Part shown: positions 43,666 to 51,146 of the stretch, in pieces
Layout of the letters: each line of letters opens with the position of its first letter
Numbering within the stretch: position 1 is the first letter of the stretch
NCBI RefSeq assembly: GCF_001544875.2
Contig: NZ_FCOA02000011.1
Span: forward strand, 155,984 to 219,983
DNA length: 64,000 nt
DNA from: Caballeronia hypogeia
Lineage (GTDB): Bacteria; Pseudomonadota; Gammaproteobacteria; Burkholderiales; Burkholderiaceae
Reading direction: 5' to 3'
Translations under genes and position numbers: made by a program
The notes under the pieces: generated by a model
Databases searched by the model: none
The model's input: only the letters and a program-made list of their open reading frames with translations
What the model was told of the DNA's origin: nothing

Positions 43666-44424
43666 TCACCCGTCCGACGACGGCGACGCCAGAGCAGACC
43701 CCGCCCCGCGATCCACATCACGACGCCCTACCGTCCCATCGTGAATCGCGGAAGCGACGAGCCACGCACCGGCGCCACCGTCAGCGGCCAGCGCGAGATC
43801 AGCGTCATTACGGACGCCTCCCGCGCCGATCACCTTGCGCGCACCGGCAATCGCACGGACGGCAGTGAGTGTTTCGAGATCGGGTCCGGCATACGCGCCC
43901 ACGTGATCCAGCGTCATCACGATCACGCGCGACGGCCACCACGCGCTCTCGATATGCCCCGCGCCGAGCGCGCCGCCGCCGCGGTAGTCGAGCGAGAGAA
44001 TCGGCTCGAACCCGCAGGCGGAAGCCTCCGCGATGGCGCCGATGTCGAGCAGCGTCTCGGTGCCGAACACCGGCACGATCGCAGCCGGCGCGGCCGAGCG
44101 TGACAGGCGCGTGATGCGCTCGACGAGGGCGCGCATCGGCGCGAACGCCGTGAAGCCCGCGTCGAGCCAGATGTCGAAGCCGTCGCCTAGGGTGTCGCAA
44201 AGCGCGGCGAGCGCGTGATCGTGTGCGCCGCGCAGCAGGATCGCGCCGAGATCGGCCACGTACAAGGTGCGTGAGCCAGTCGCGGCGACGAGCGCGCGCG
44301 CGATCGAAACCGGATCGCTCGTCGCGCACAACGAGGACTGGATCGGCCGATAGCGTGAACGCTCGCCGCGCACCGCGCGCACCGCGTGGCCGTCGAGCAG
44401 ATCGAGAACGGGTATCACCTGCAT
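43666..44424 (-). CDS. HisA/HisF-fold protein of the C1 cofactor cluster
   Basis: This 252-residue protein has the HisA-type (beta/alpha)8 barrel: PVLDLLDGHAVRAVRGERSRY at the start, a WLDAGFT strand, a DYRGGG loop and IGAGGVRNDADL near the end. It is not the histidine pathway HisA, because it stands among methylofuran genes and is divergent in its loops. A homologue is present in H4MPT clusters of methylotrophs, where its reaction is not established. It reads toward fhcB across the inverted-arm repeat. Its start overlaps that of the divergent mfnD. Confidence 0.78.
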   Translation of the reverse strand: MQVIPVLDLLDGHAVRAVRGERSRYRPIQSSLCATSDPVSIARALVAATGSRTLYVADLGAILLRGAHDHALAALCDTLGDGFDIWLDAGFTAFAPMRALVERITRLSRSAAPAAIVPVFGTETLLDIGAIAEASACGFEPILSLDYRGGGALGAGHIESAWWPSRVIVMTLDHVGAYAGPDLETLTAVRAIAGARKVIGAGGVRNDADLALAADGGAGAWLVASAIHDGTVGRRDVDRGAGSALASPSSDG

Positions 44425-45478
44425 GGATGGCTTTCCTTTGACCAAGATCTTTGTATTCGAGTATCTCACCGGCGGCGGCATCGATCCGGACGTGGCGGGC
44501 GCAGGTAGCCTTGCCGACCTCTCTGCGCTCATCGTCGAGGGCCGCGTCATGCGCGACGCCATCGCCTCCGATCTGCGCGCGTTGCCCGGCATCGAGGTGA
44601 CCGTCGCGAGTTCGCGCTTCGAACAGCTCGACGACGAAGCGGGCTACGCGCGCGCTCAGCCGGGCGAGGCGGTCACGCGCTTCGTCGGCCGCATGGCGCG
44701 CGAGCACGACTATGCCTGCATCGTCGCGCCCGAGTGCGACGGGCTTTTGCTCAAGCTGCACGATGTCGTCGGCCAGGCGCGCTGGCTCGGCTGCGCGAAG
44801 GAAGCAATCCGCGCGGCATCGAGCAAAAGTGCGACCGCCGCGTGCCTTGCCGCGCGCAGCATTCCCGCGACGCCCGCGCTCGATCCCGACATCGCGACGC
44901 CCGGCCTCGGGCGCCGCTGGGTCGTCAAGCCCGACGACGGCGCAGGCGGCCTCGACACCTACGTCTACGACGACCTCGCCGCCGCGCGCGCCGAATACGA
45001 AGCGCGCGCGGAAGCCGGCCGCAATCCGGTGCTGCAGGAATGGATCGATGGCGAGCCGCTCAGCCTTTCGCTGATCTGCCGCGACCGGCTCGCGCGGCTC
45101 GTCAGCATCAACCGGCAGCGCATCGGGCTTTCGGATGCGACGGGCTCGGAGCGGCGCGAGCGCATCGTCCAGTTCGACGGCGTCGACGTCGATCGCATCG
45201 ACCGGCACGGTCCGCAGGGACGCGCGCTCGAACGGCTCGCGCTGCGCGTCGCCGAAGCGTTTCCGGGCTTGCGCGGCTTCGCGGGCATCGACGTGGTGTG
45301 GCATCCGGAGCGCGGCCCGGTCGTCATCGAGGTGAATCCGCGTCTCACGGTCGCGTATGCGGAACTGAACCGGCGCGGCGGCAGGAATCTCGCGGCGGAG
45401 TTGCTCGCGGCGCATCGCGTGCCCGGTTTCGACGGCGATGCCGAACGGCTGCGCGCGTGCGGCGGAGCGGCGTCATGA
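44423..45478 (+). CDS. mfnD: ATP-grasp tyramine-glutamate ligase-like protein (MfnD)
   Basis: This 351-residue ATP-grasp protein begins KIFVFEYLTGGG after a short lead. It has VVKPDDGAGG in the ATP-binding loop and EVNPRLTVAYAEL as the metal-binding end. It matches MfnD, which joins glutamate to tyramine in methanofuran synthesis; the bacterial product methylofuran also contains this part. The ATG at 44423 overlaps the start of the divergent HisA-like gene by two bases; a TTG at 44438 (MTKIFVFEY) is a possible alternative. It is followed by mfnF with an ATGA overlap. Confidence 0.82.
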   Translation: MDGFPLTKIFVFEYLTGGGIDPDVAGAGSLADLSALIVEGRVMRDAIASDLRALPGIEVTVASSRFEQLDDEAGYARAQPGEAVTRFVGRMAREHDYACIVAPECDGLLLKLHDVVGQARWLGCAKEAIRAASSKSATAACLAARSIPATPALDPDIATPGLGRRWVVKPDDGAGGLDTYVYDDLAAARAEYEARAEAGRNPVLQEWIDGEPLSLSLICRDRLARLVSINRQRIGLSDATGSERRERIVQFDGVDVDRIDRHGPQGRALERLALRVAEAFPGLRGFAGIDVVWHPERGPVVIEVNPRLTVAYAELNRRGGRNLAAELLAAHRVPGFDGDAERLRACGGAAS

Positions 45479-46611
45479 CGACATCCACTTCGAACGACGC
45501 GCCGGTGTTCGGCTGGGACGTGGGCGGCGCGCACGTCAAGGTGTCGATGACGACGCGCGCGGGCGCGCTCGTCGATGTCGCGCAATGGGCCTGCCCGCTG
45601 TGGCAGGGTCTCCCGCATCTGGAGCGCGCGATCGACGCCGTGTTCGAGCGCTGGCCCGTCGCGGCCGATTCGTCGGCGCGTCATGCGGTCACCATGACCG
45701 GCGAGATGGTCGATCTGTTCACCGACCGCGCGCAAGGCGTACGCACGCTCACGCGCGCGCTCGCGCAACGGCTCGGGCCGCGCACGATGTTCTTCGCCGG
45801 CGACGCGGGTTGGCTCGCGCGCTCGGCCTGCGCGGACGGCTGGCGCAAGGTGGCGTCGGCGAACTGGCTTGCGACCGCGCAATGGGTGGCGACGCGCGAG
45901 TTCGATGCGCTGCTCATCGACATCGGCAGCACGACGACGGACATCATCCCGATCGTCGGCGGCCGGGTGGTCGCGCGCGGCTCGAACGATGCCGAGCGCC
46001 TGATCAGCGGCGAGCTCGTGTACCAGGGCGTCGTGCGCACGCCTTTGTGCGGCATCGCGCAGCGCATCGCGTTTCGCGGCGAGGCGACGGGCGTGATGAA
46101 CGAATGGTTCGCGACGACCGCGGACGTGTACCGTCTGACGGGCGAATTGAAGGACGGACACGACCAGCATCCGAGCGCCGACAACGGGCCGAAGACGGAG
46201 GCCGCGAGCCGGGCGCGCATCGCGCGGATGATCGGCCGCGACGCCGTCGACGCGAGCGATGCCGACTGGCGCCGCTTTGCGCAGAGCTGGCGGCAGGAGC
46301 AGTTGCGCACGCTGGAGGCGAATCTCGCGCGCGTGATCGCGCAGGATGCGGCGCTGGCTGCGGCGCCGATCGTCGGCGCGGGCTGCGGGCGGTTTCTGGC
46401 GGCGGCGCTCGCGCGGCAGGAGGCGCGCGGCTATGTGGATTTCGCGCGTCTCGCGGGCGTGGCGAACGACGACGCGGCGCGCGCCGAATGGGTCTCGACA
46501 TGCGCGCCGAGCGTGGCGGTCGCGCTGCTCGCCGCGACGGCGGCGAACGGAAAGAGCGCGGCGGATAACGAAACTCGTCCTTCGAACGAGGCGTCGTCGC
46601 GCGCGGCGTGA
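45475..46611 (+). CDS. mfnF: Hydantoinase/oxoprolinase-like H4MPT-linked C1 protein (MfnF)
   Basis: This 378-residue protein has the ASKHA-type phosphate loop FGWDVGGAHVK at the start and DIGSTTTDIIPI near residue 150. It belongs to the uncharacterised H4MPT-linked C1 transfer group, whose archaeal member MfnF condenses aminomethylfuran diphosphate with glutamyl-tyramine. The last 30 residues are variable. It overlaps mfnD by four bases and is followed by mfnE 84 bases later. Confidence 0.82.
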   Translation: MTTSTSNDAPVFGWDVGGAHVKVSMTTRAGALVDVAQWACPLWQGLPHLERAIDAVFERWPVAADSSARHAVTMTGEMVDLFTDRAQGVRTLTRALAQRLGPRTMFFAGDAGWLARSACADGWRKVASANWLATAQWVATREFDALLIDIGSTTTDIIPIVGGRVVARGSNDAERLISGELVYQGVVRTPLCGIAQRIAFRGEATGVMNEWFATTADVYRLTGELKDGHDQHPSADNGPKTEAASRARIARMIGRDAVDASDADWRRFAQSWRQEQLRTLEANLARVIAQDAALAAAPIVGAGCGRFLAAALARQEARGYVDFARLAGVANDDAARAEWVSTCAPSVAVALLAATAANGKSAADNETRPSNEASSRAA

Positions 46612-46695
46612 TAGCGTGCCCGATACAGCGTGGCGAAGGCGCGGGATGGAACCGGGTGCGTGGCCCGGCGGCAAGATCGAACGAGGACAGGAACC

Positions 46696-47283
46696 ATGTG
46701 GGTGGTGAAGATCGGGGGGAGCCTGAGTCACGACCCGGCGCTGCGCGAGTGGCTCACGCGGCTTTGGGAAGTGGGCGGAGGGCGCGTGGTGATCGTGCCG
46801 GGTGGAGGCGATTTCGCGGATGCGGTGCGGGCGTATCAGCGCGAATGGCGTTTCGACGATCTCGCGGCACACAACATGTGTCTGCTCGCGATGGCGCAAT
46901 ACGCGATTCTGATGCAGGGCGTGGTGCCGGAGCTGGTGCTGGCGTCGAACGAGAATCGCATTCGGCGCGCGTTGCGGGACGGGCGCGTGGCGGTTTGGGT
47001 TCCGACCGATCTTATGCGGACCACGCCGGATTCGATGACCAACTGGGACACGACCTCCGATAGCCTGGCGGCGTGGCTTTCCACTTCGCTCAACGCGGAG
47101 CGGCTGATGATCGTGAAGTCTTGTGACGTGCAGGGGAACGAGTCGCTGGAGGCGCTGGCCGCGAGGGGCATTGTCGATCGACGGTTTCCCGGATATGTGC
47201 GGGATGCGAATTATCTCGTCGAGATTTTTAGCAAGTCGGATGCTTCGATCATGAGGGACCGGTTGCTTAACGTGGCGGTTTAG
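46696..47283 (+). CDS. mfnE: Amino-acid-kinase family protein, MfnE-like
   Basis: This 195-residue protein starts VVKIGGSLS and has IVPGGGDFAD and the VKSCDVQGNE motif, as in aspartate/uridylate kinases. The archaeal homologue MfnE phosphorylates aminomethylfuran phosphate to the diphosphate in methanofuran synthesis. A weak AGGACAGGAA site precedes the ATG. It is the third gene of the mfnD-mfnF-mfnE unit. A degraded piece of the inverted-arm repeat lies just behind its stop. Confidence 0.82.
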   Translation: MWVVKIGGSLSHDPALREWLTRLWEVGGGRVVIVPGGGDFADAVRAYQREWRFDDLAAHNMCLLAMAQYAILMQGVVPELVLASNENRIRRALRDGRVAVWVPTDLMRTTPDSMTNWDTTSDSLAAWLSTSLNAERLMIVKSCDVQGNESLEALAARGIVDRRFPGYVRDANYLVEIFSKSDASIMRDRLLNVAV

Positions 47284-47294
47284 GTGGCTGATTC

Positions 47295-47332
47295 TCTGGC
47301 GCCCGATGTTTCGCTTGCCTGCGCTTCATGGA
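47295..47332 (+). repeat. Degraded end piece of the inverted-arm repeat
   Basis: The stretch CTGGCGCCCGATGTTTCGC continuing to CGCTTCATGGAA resembles the outer 40 bases of the large repeat copies at 42863 and 63531, with substitutions. It lies 11 bases after the mfnE stop, and no further part of the element follows. Confidence 0.55.
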
Positions 47333-47354
47333 AGCACAAGCAGGCGGCCTCCGG

Positions 47355-48053
47355 CTAAACCAATTCATGCGCGGAATGCAACGCCCGCGCCAACTTCTCA
47401 ACACGCCGAGCGTCGAGCGTCCCCTGTCGCCCTTCGCGTTCATCGCATAGCGCCCCGCGAAAGCCGGCGATATCGGGCGCAAGCCTGCGAATAGTATCGA
47501 GATCGCCCCATCCGAGCGATCCAGCGATCGCGATCATCGTTCCGCGCGCGCGCCCATCGGCGATGCAATCAGCCAGCACCTCCACGTCGACATGATCGAA
47601 CAGCGTGCTGCCGTCCTTGCGCGCAGTGTCGAAAACGATCGCCACAAAGCCCAGTCGCGCGGCGAGCGCCGCCAGCTCGCGATCCACGCCGTCGTCAGAG
47701 AGAAGAACAGGCACGACCGCCGCCGGCAGCCCCGCCAGATGCCGCAAACAGGCAACCGCACCCGCCCCGGGCATCACGCCCACCTTCACGTAATCGACGC
47801 CCGTCGCGGCGACCTCGAGCACGCGCGCGCCTATTTTATCGAGCGCATCGTTCGGCAAATCGCCGATGGTCGCGCTGATCGGCCGCAACGCATAACGCGC
47901 GCGCAGCGCAGGCACGATCCGAGCGATCTCGCCGATCGCCACGCCGCCCAGCGCGCCCGCGTGCGGCTCCTTCAGGTCGATCAGCTCGGCGCCGGCCTGC
48001 GCGGCGTCGAATGCTTCCTGCGCCGAGCGAACGCTCGCCAGCAATGCGGTCAT
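47355..48053 (-). CDS. mfnB: Furan-phosphate synthase MfnB-like (UPF0264/DUF556)
   Basis: This 232-residue barrel protein has LLASVRSAQEAFDAAQAGAELIDLKEPHAGALG at its start, DYVKVG in the middle and IAIAGSLGWGD near the end. It matches MfnB, which makes 4-(hydroxymethyl)-2-furancarboxaldehyde phosphate from two glyceraldehyde-3-phosphates, the first furan precursor of methylofuran. It follows the DUF447 gene by 35 bases on the same strand. Confidence 0.87.
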   Translation of the reverse strand: MTALLASVRSAQEAFDAAQAGAELIDLKEPHAGALGGVAIGEIARIVPALRARYALRPISATIGDLPNDALDKIGARVLEVAATGVDYVKVGVMPGAGAVACLRHLAGLPAAVVPVLLSDDGVDRELAALAARLGFVAIVFDTARKDGSTLFDHVDVEVLADCIADGRARGTMIAIAGSLGWGDLDTIRRLAPDIAGFRGALCDEREGRQGTLDARRVEKLARALHSAHELV

Positions 48054-48088
48054 CGTGAAAACTCCAGAGGGATGGTGCAGATGAGGCG

Positions 48089-48655
48089 TCAACCGCTCGT
48101 CTTCGCGCGATGCGCGTCGATCGAGCGCAAGAGCCATTGCCATGCCTCGCGTTCGGCGTCGCCCGCGGTCTTGTCGATCGCGATCCGAAGATACGCGATC
48201 TCGCTATCGACCTTGTCCGCCGGCAGCATGAACAGCCGGCTCACCAGAATCGCGCCTTCGACGACCGCAGCCTGCGCGCGATTGAAGCCCGGAAACGGTG
48301 CATGCGTCGCGCGATGCACGCATTCCATGCGCAGCGTCGGACGCGTGTCGTCGTCGCTGATTTCGGCCAGGCGCAGTTCGGTGTGCGCGAGCGTTTCAGC
48401 AAGGCGCACGCTCGGCACGGTGTCCGCGGCGACGGTCGGCCACTCGCGCGCGATGCCCGTCACGCAGCCTGCGAACACGCGCACATCGGTTGTGAAGTTG
48501 ACACACGCGCTCTTCGTCGCGATGACGTTGTCGAGCGTCGTGGATGGCCGGAACGGCGCGAGGATCGCGAAGCCTCCTTCGAAGCGCACGCCCATCGGCG
48601 CGATGTGAGGCCGGCCCTCGCCATCCGCGGTCGTGACGATGGTCTCGTAGATCAT
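48089..48655 (-). CDS. DUF447 family protein (FMN-binding split barrel type)
   Basis: This 188-residue protein begins MIYETIVTTADGEGRPHIAPMGVRF-like (start 48655), the pattern of the split-barrel flavin-binding fold. DUF447 members occur almost only in methanogens and in H4MPT-containing bacteria. The reaction is not known; a reductase or cofactor-binding step in H4MPT or methylofuran formation is plausible. It lies between pqqA and mfnB on the minus strand. Confidence 0.8.
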   Translation of the reverse strand: MIYETIVTTADGEGRPHIAPMGVRFEGGFAILAPFRPSTTLDNVIATKSACVNFTTDVRVFAGCVTGIAREWPTVAADTVPSVRLAETLAHTELRLAEISDDDTRPTLRMECVHRATHAPFPGFNRAQAAVVEGAILVSRLFMLPADKVDSEIAYLRIAIDKTAGDAEREAWQWLLRSIDAHRAKTSG

Positions 48656-48677
48656 GATGGTCGGCGCAAGAATTCAT

Positions 48678-48724
48678 GACCGCACGAAAAGGCCGCGATC
48701 GCTTCGACGCAGCCCCGTGCGGTT
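48678..48724 (-). promoter_or_regulatory. Stem-loop downstream of pqqA
   Basis: A 9-bp stem (ACCGCACG type, with one G-U pair) encloses a 29-base loop just after pqqA and before the DUF447 gene. It could protect the pqqA message at its 3' end or reduce read-through, giving the excess of pqqA product that PQQ synthesis needs. The role is inferred. Confidence 0.4.
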
Positions 48725-48736
48725 CGTCCGCGTTGG

Positions 48737-48811
48737 TTAGCGGGTGGCGATATACATCGTGATTTCAAAACCAAAACGCATATCGGTGAAGCTGGGCGTG
48801 GTCCATTGCAT
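48737..48811 (-). CDS. pqqA: PQQ precursor peptide PqqA
   Basis: A 24-residue peptide starts at the ATG at 48809-48811 after a strong GGAGGAACG ribosome-binding site. It begins MQWTTPSFTD and ends FEITMYIATR, which is the PqqA pattern; Glu16 and Tyr20 are the two residues from which PQQ is built. It lies about 11 kb from pqqB on the same strand, instead of directly before it. Because it is short it can be missed by automatic gene calling. Confidence 0.96.
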   Translation of the reverse strand: MQWTTPSFTDMRFGFEITMYIATR

Positions 48812-49159
48812 GGGCGTTCCTCCATGTGAGTGAATTGCTGCATCCAAATACTGCCCGATAACTTCCGACAGGTGACCGGTAAAAAGGCCGGCTCATCTCC
48901 GATGCAAGCGCCATGCCAACGACATGAAGCAGATGCCGAAGAGCGCCGGGTCGCCGCATGCGGATGAACTGTGACGGAATCAGAGCAAAGTGTCCCATCG
49001 CCTCAGCCATAAACGCATCAGGGCTAATCCCGACTAAGGCATCGCTTAAGGTCGCGCAAGCAAATCGTGAATTCCTTTCTTCGCGGTCAATGCTTACTCT
49101 GCATTCACAGCAGGGCAGCAAACGCACGTCACTCTCATCTCTTCAGTCGAGGAACCGGA
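48812..49159. other. Divergent intergenic region between pqqA and cbbL
   Basis: These 348 bases contain the promoters of pqqA and of the cbb operon. No cbbR gene lies here, in contrast to many autotrophs. A TAA-N7-TAA motif at 49025-49037 fits the LysR-type consensus. No gene is supported. Confidence 0.6.
49025..49037 (+). promoter_or_regulatory. Possible CbbR (LysR-type) binding motif
   Basis: The sequence TAATCCCGACTAA matches the TNA-N7-TNA form reported for CbbR sites and lies about 120 bases before the cbbL start. The consensus is short, so chance occurrence is possible. Confidence 0.35.
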
Positions 49160-50653
49160 ATGAACGACTTCAGCAAAGCAGCCGTCGAAGCGGCGCGCAA
49201 TCCGTCCGATCCGCGCTCGCGTTATGCGGCCGGCGTCATGAAGTATCGCGAGATGGGCTACTGGCAGCCCGACTACACGCCCAAGGACACGGACGTGATC
49301 GCGCTGTTCCGCATCACGCCGCAAGCGGGCGTCGAGCCGGAAGAAGCGGCCGCGGCCGTCGCGGGCGAATCGTCGACGGCGACCTGGACCGTCGTGTGGA
49401 CCGACCGTCTCACCGCCTGCGACATGTATCGCGCGAAGGCGTATCGCGTGGAGCCGGTGCCGAATCAGCGCGCGGACGAGCCACAATACTTCGCTTATAT
49501 CGCTTACGAGCTCGATCTGTTCGAGGAAGGCTCGGTCGCCAATCTGACCGCGTCGATTATCGGCAATGTGTTCGGCTTCAAGCCATTGAAGGCGCTGCGC
49601 CTCGAGGACATGCGCATTCCGGTTGCGTATCTGAAGACTTTCCAGGGGCCGCCGACGGGCATCATCGTCGAGCGCGAGCGGCTCGACAAATATGGACGTC
49701 CGCTGCTTGGCGCGACGGTCAAGCCGAAGCTCGGCTTGTCGGGCAAGAACTATGGACGGGTGGTGTATGAAGGCCTCAAAGGCGGCCTCGATTTTCTGAA
49801 GGACGACGAGAACATCAACTCGCAGGCGTTCATGCACTGGCGCGACCGCTATCTGTTCTCGATGGAAGCGGTGAACCGTGCGCAGGCCGAAACCGGCGAA
49901 GTGAAGGGCCACTATCTGAACGTGACGGCCGGCACGATGGAGGATATGTACGAGCGCGCCGAGTTCGCGAAGGAACTGGGTTCGTGCATCGTGATGATCG
50001 ATCTCGTGATCGGCTGGACCGCGATCCAGTCGATGTCGAAGTGGGCGCGCCGCAACGACATGATCCTGCACCTGCATCGCGCGGGGCATGGGACTTATAC
50101 GCGGCAGCGCAATCACGGCATTTCGTTCCGGGTGATCGCGAAGTGGCTGCGCATGGCGGGGGTGGATCATGCCCATGCAGGCACGGCGGTTGGCAAGCTC
50201 GAAGGCGATCCGTTGTCGGTGCAGGGCTACTACAACGTGTGCCGCGAGGCGCGTAACGAGCCTGATCTTTCGCGTGGAATTTTCTTCGATCAGCCGTGGG
50301 CCGGTTTGCGCAAGGTGATGCCGGTGGCGTCCGGAGGCATTCATGCGGGACAGATGCATCAGTTGCTCGATCTTTTCGGCGATGACTGCATTCTGCAGTT
50401 CGGCGGCGGAACGATCGGGCATCCGCAAGGCATTCAGGCCGGGGCGACGGCCAACCGTGTCGCACTCGAAGCCATGGTCAAGGCGCGAAACGAAGGGCGC
50501 GATATTGCCAACGAAGGGCCGGACATTCTGGAAGCCGCCGCGCGTTCGTGCACGCCATTGAAGCAGGCGCTCGATACGTGGCGCGATGTGACCTTCAACT
50601 ATGCATCGACGGACACGCCCGATTTTGCGGTGACGGCGACGGCTGCCGCGTAG
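49160..50653 (+). CDS. cbbL: RuBisCO large subunit, red-type form I
   Basis: This 497-residue protein starts at the ATG at 49160 after GAGGAACCGG. Active-site lysines are seen in GATVKPKLGLS (Lys188, Lys190). The carbamylated Lys214 lies in GGLDFLKDDENINSQ with Asp216 and Glu217. MPVASGGIHAGQMHQ near residue 390 completes the substrate loop. The sequence type and the accompanying cbbX show the red (form IC) lineage. It fixes CO2 onto ribulose bisphosphate, and heads the operon cbbLSXFPTA. Confidence 0.97.
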   Translation: MNDFSKAAVEAARNPSDPRSRYAAGVMKYREMGYWQPDYTPKDTDVIALFRITPQAGVEPEEAAAAVAGESSTATWTVVWTDRLTACDMYRAKAYRVEPVPNQRADEPQYFAYIAYELDLFEEGSVANLTASIIGNVFGFKPLKALRLEDMRIPVAYLKTFQGPPTGIIVERERLDKYGRPLLGATVKPKLGLSGKNYGRVVYEGLKGGLDFLKDDENINSQAFMHWRDRYLFSMEAVNRAQAETGEVKGHYLNVTAGTMEDMYERAEFAKELGSCIVMIDLVIGWTAIQSMSKWARRNDMILHLHRAGHGTYTRQRNHGISFRVIAKWLRMAGVDHAHAGTAVGKLEGDPLSVQGYYNVCREARNEPDLSRGIFFDQPWAGLRKVMPVASGGIHAGQMHQLLDLFGDDCILQFGGGTIGHPQGIQAGATANRVALEAMVKARNEGRDIANEGPDILEAAARSCTPLKQALDTWRDVTFNYASTDTPDFAVTATAAA

Positions 50654-50714
50654 TTCATCGTTCTTCCCGGAATTTCGCGGAAGCCGGAATCTCATGGAAC
50701 ATAAGGATATCGAA

Positions 50715-51131
50715 ATGAACATAACGCAAGGAACCTTTTCCTTTCTCCCTCCGCTGACTGACGAAGAAATCTCGGCGCAGATCAACTACGCCCTCGACCA
50801 GGGCTGGGCCTGTTCGGTGGAATTCACCGACGATCCGCATCCGCGCAACACGTATTGGGAAATGTGGGGCCTTCCCATGTTCGACCTCCACGACGCCGCC
50901 GGCGTGCTGATGGAAGTGAACGAATGCCGCAAGACGTATCCGAATCACTACATCAAGGTGAACGCCTTCGACTCGGTGCGCGGCTTCGAAACCATGCGTC
51001 TTTCGTTTCTCGTCAACCGCCCGGAGGAAGAGCGTGGCTTCCGTCTCGAACGTCAGGACGAGCGCAGCCGCATCCAGCGTTACGCGATCCGCACCTACGC
51101 CACCGATCGCCCGAGCGGCGTGCGCTACTGA
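50715..51131 (+). CDS. cbbS: RuBisCO small subunit, red-type
   Basis: The ATG at 50715 follows AAGGAT and gives 138 residues starting MNITQGTFSFLPPL, the usual red-type N-terminus. An upstream start at 50694 adds seven residues. The C-terminal extension after residue 110 (RLERQDERSRIQRYAIRTY) is the beta-hairpin found in red-type small subunits. It follows cbbL by 61 bases. Confidence 0.96.
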   Translation: MNITQGTFSFLPPLTDEEISAQINYALDQGWACSVEFTDDPHPRNTYWEMWGLPMFDLHDAAGVLMEVNECRKTYPNHYIKVNAFDSVRGFETMRLSFLVNRPEEERGFRLERQDERSRIQRYAIRTYATDRPSGVRY

Positions 51132-51146
51132 TGAGGAGGAACGACC

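Noticed and set aside
43396..44103. Open frame starting in the inverted-arm repeat
   Set aside because: The N-terminal part translates repeat DNA (KKVTPAPGRG type) and the rest is antisense to the HisA-like gene.
48652..48843. 63-codon frame overlapping pqqA in another frame
   Set aside because: The pqqA peptide in this place has a strong ribosome-binding site and the exact family pattern, so the longer frame is a shadow.
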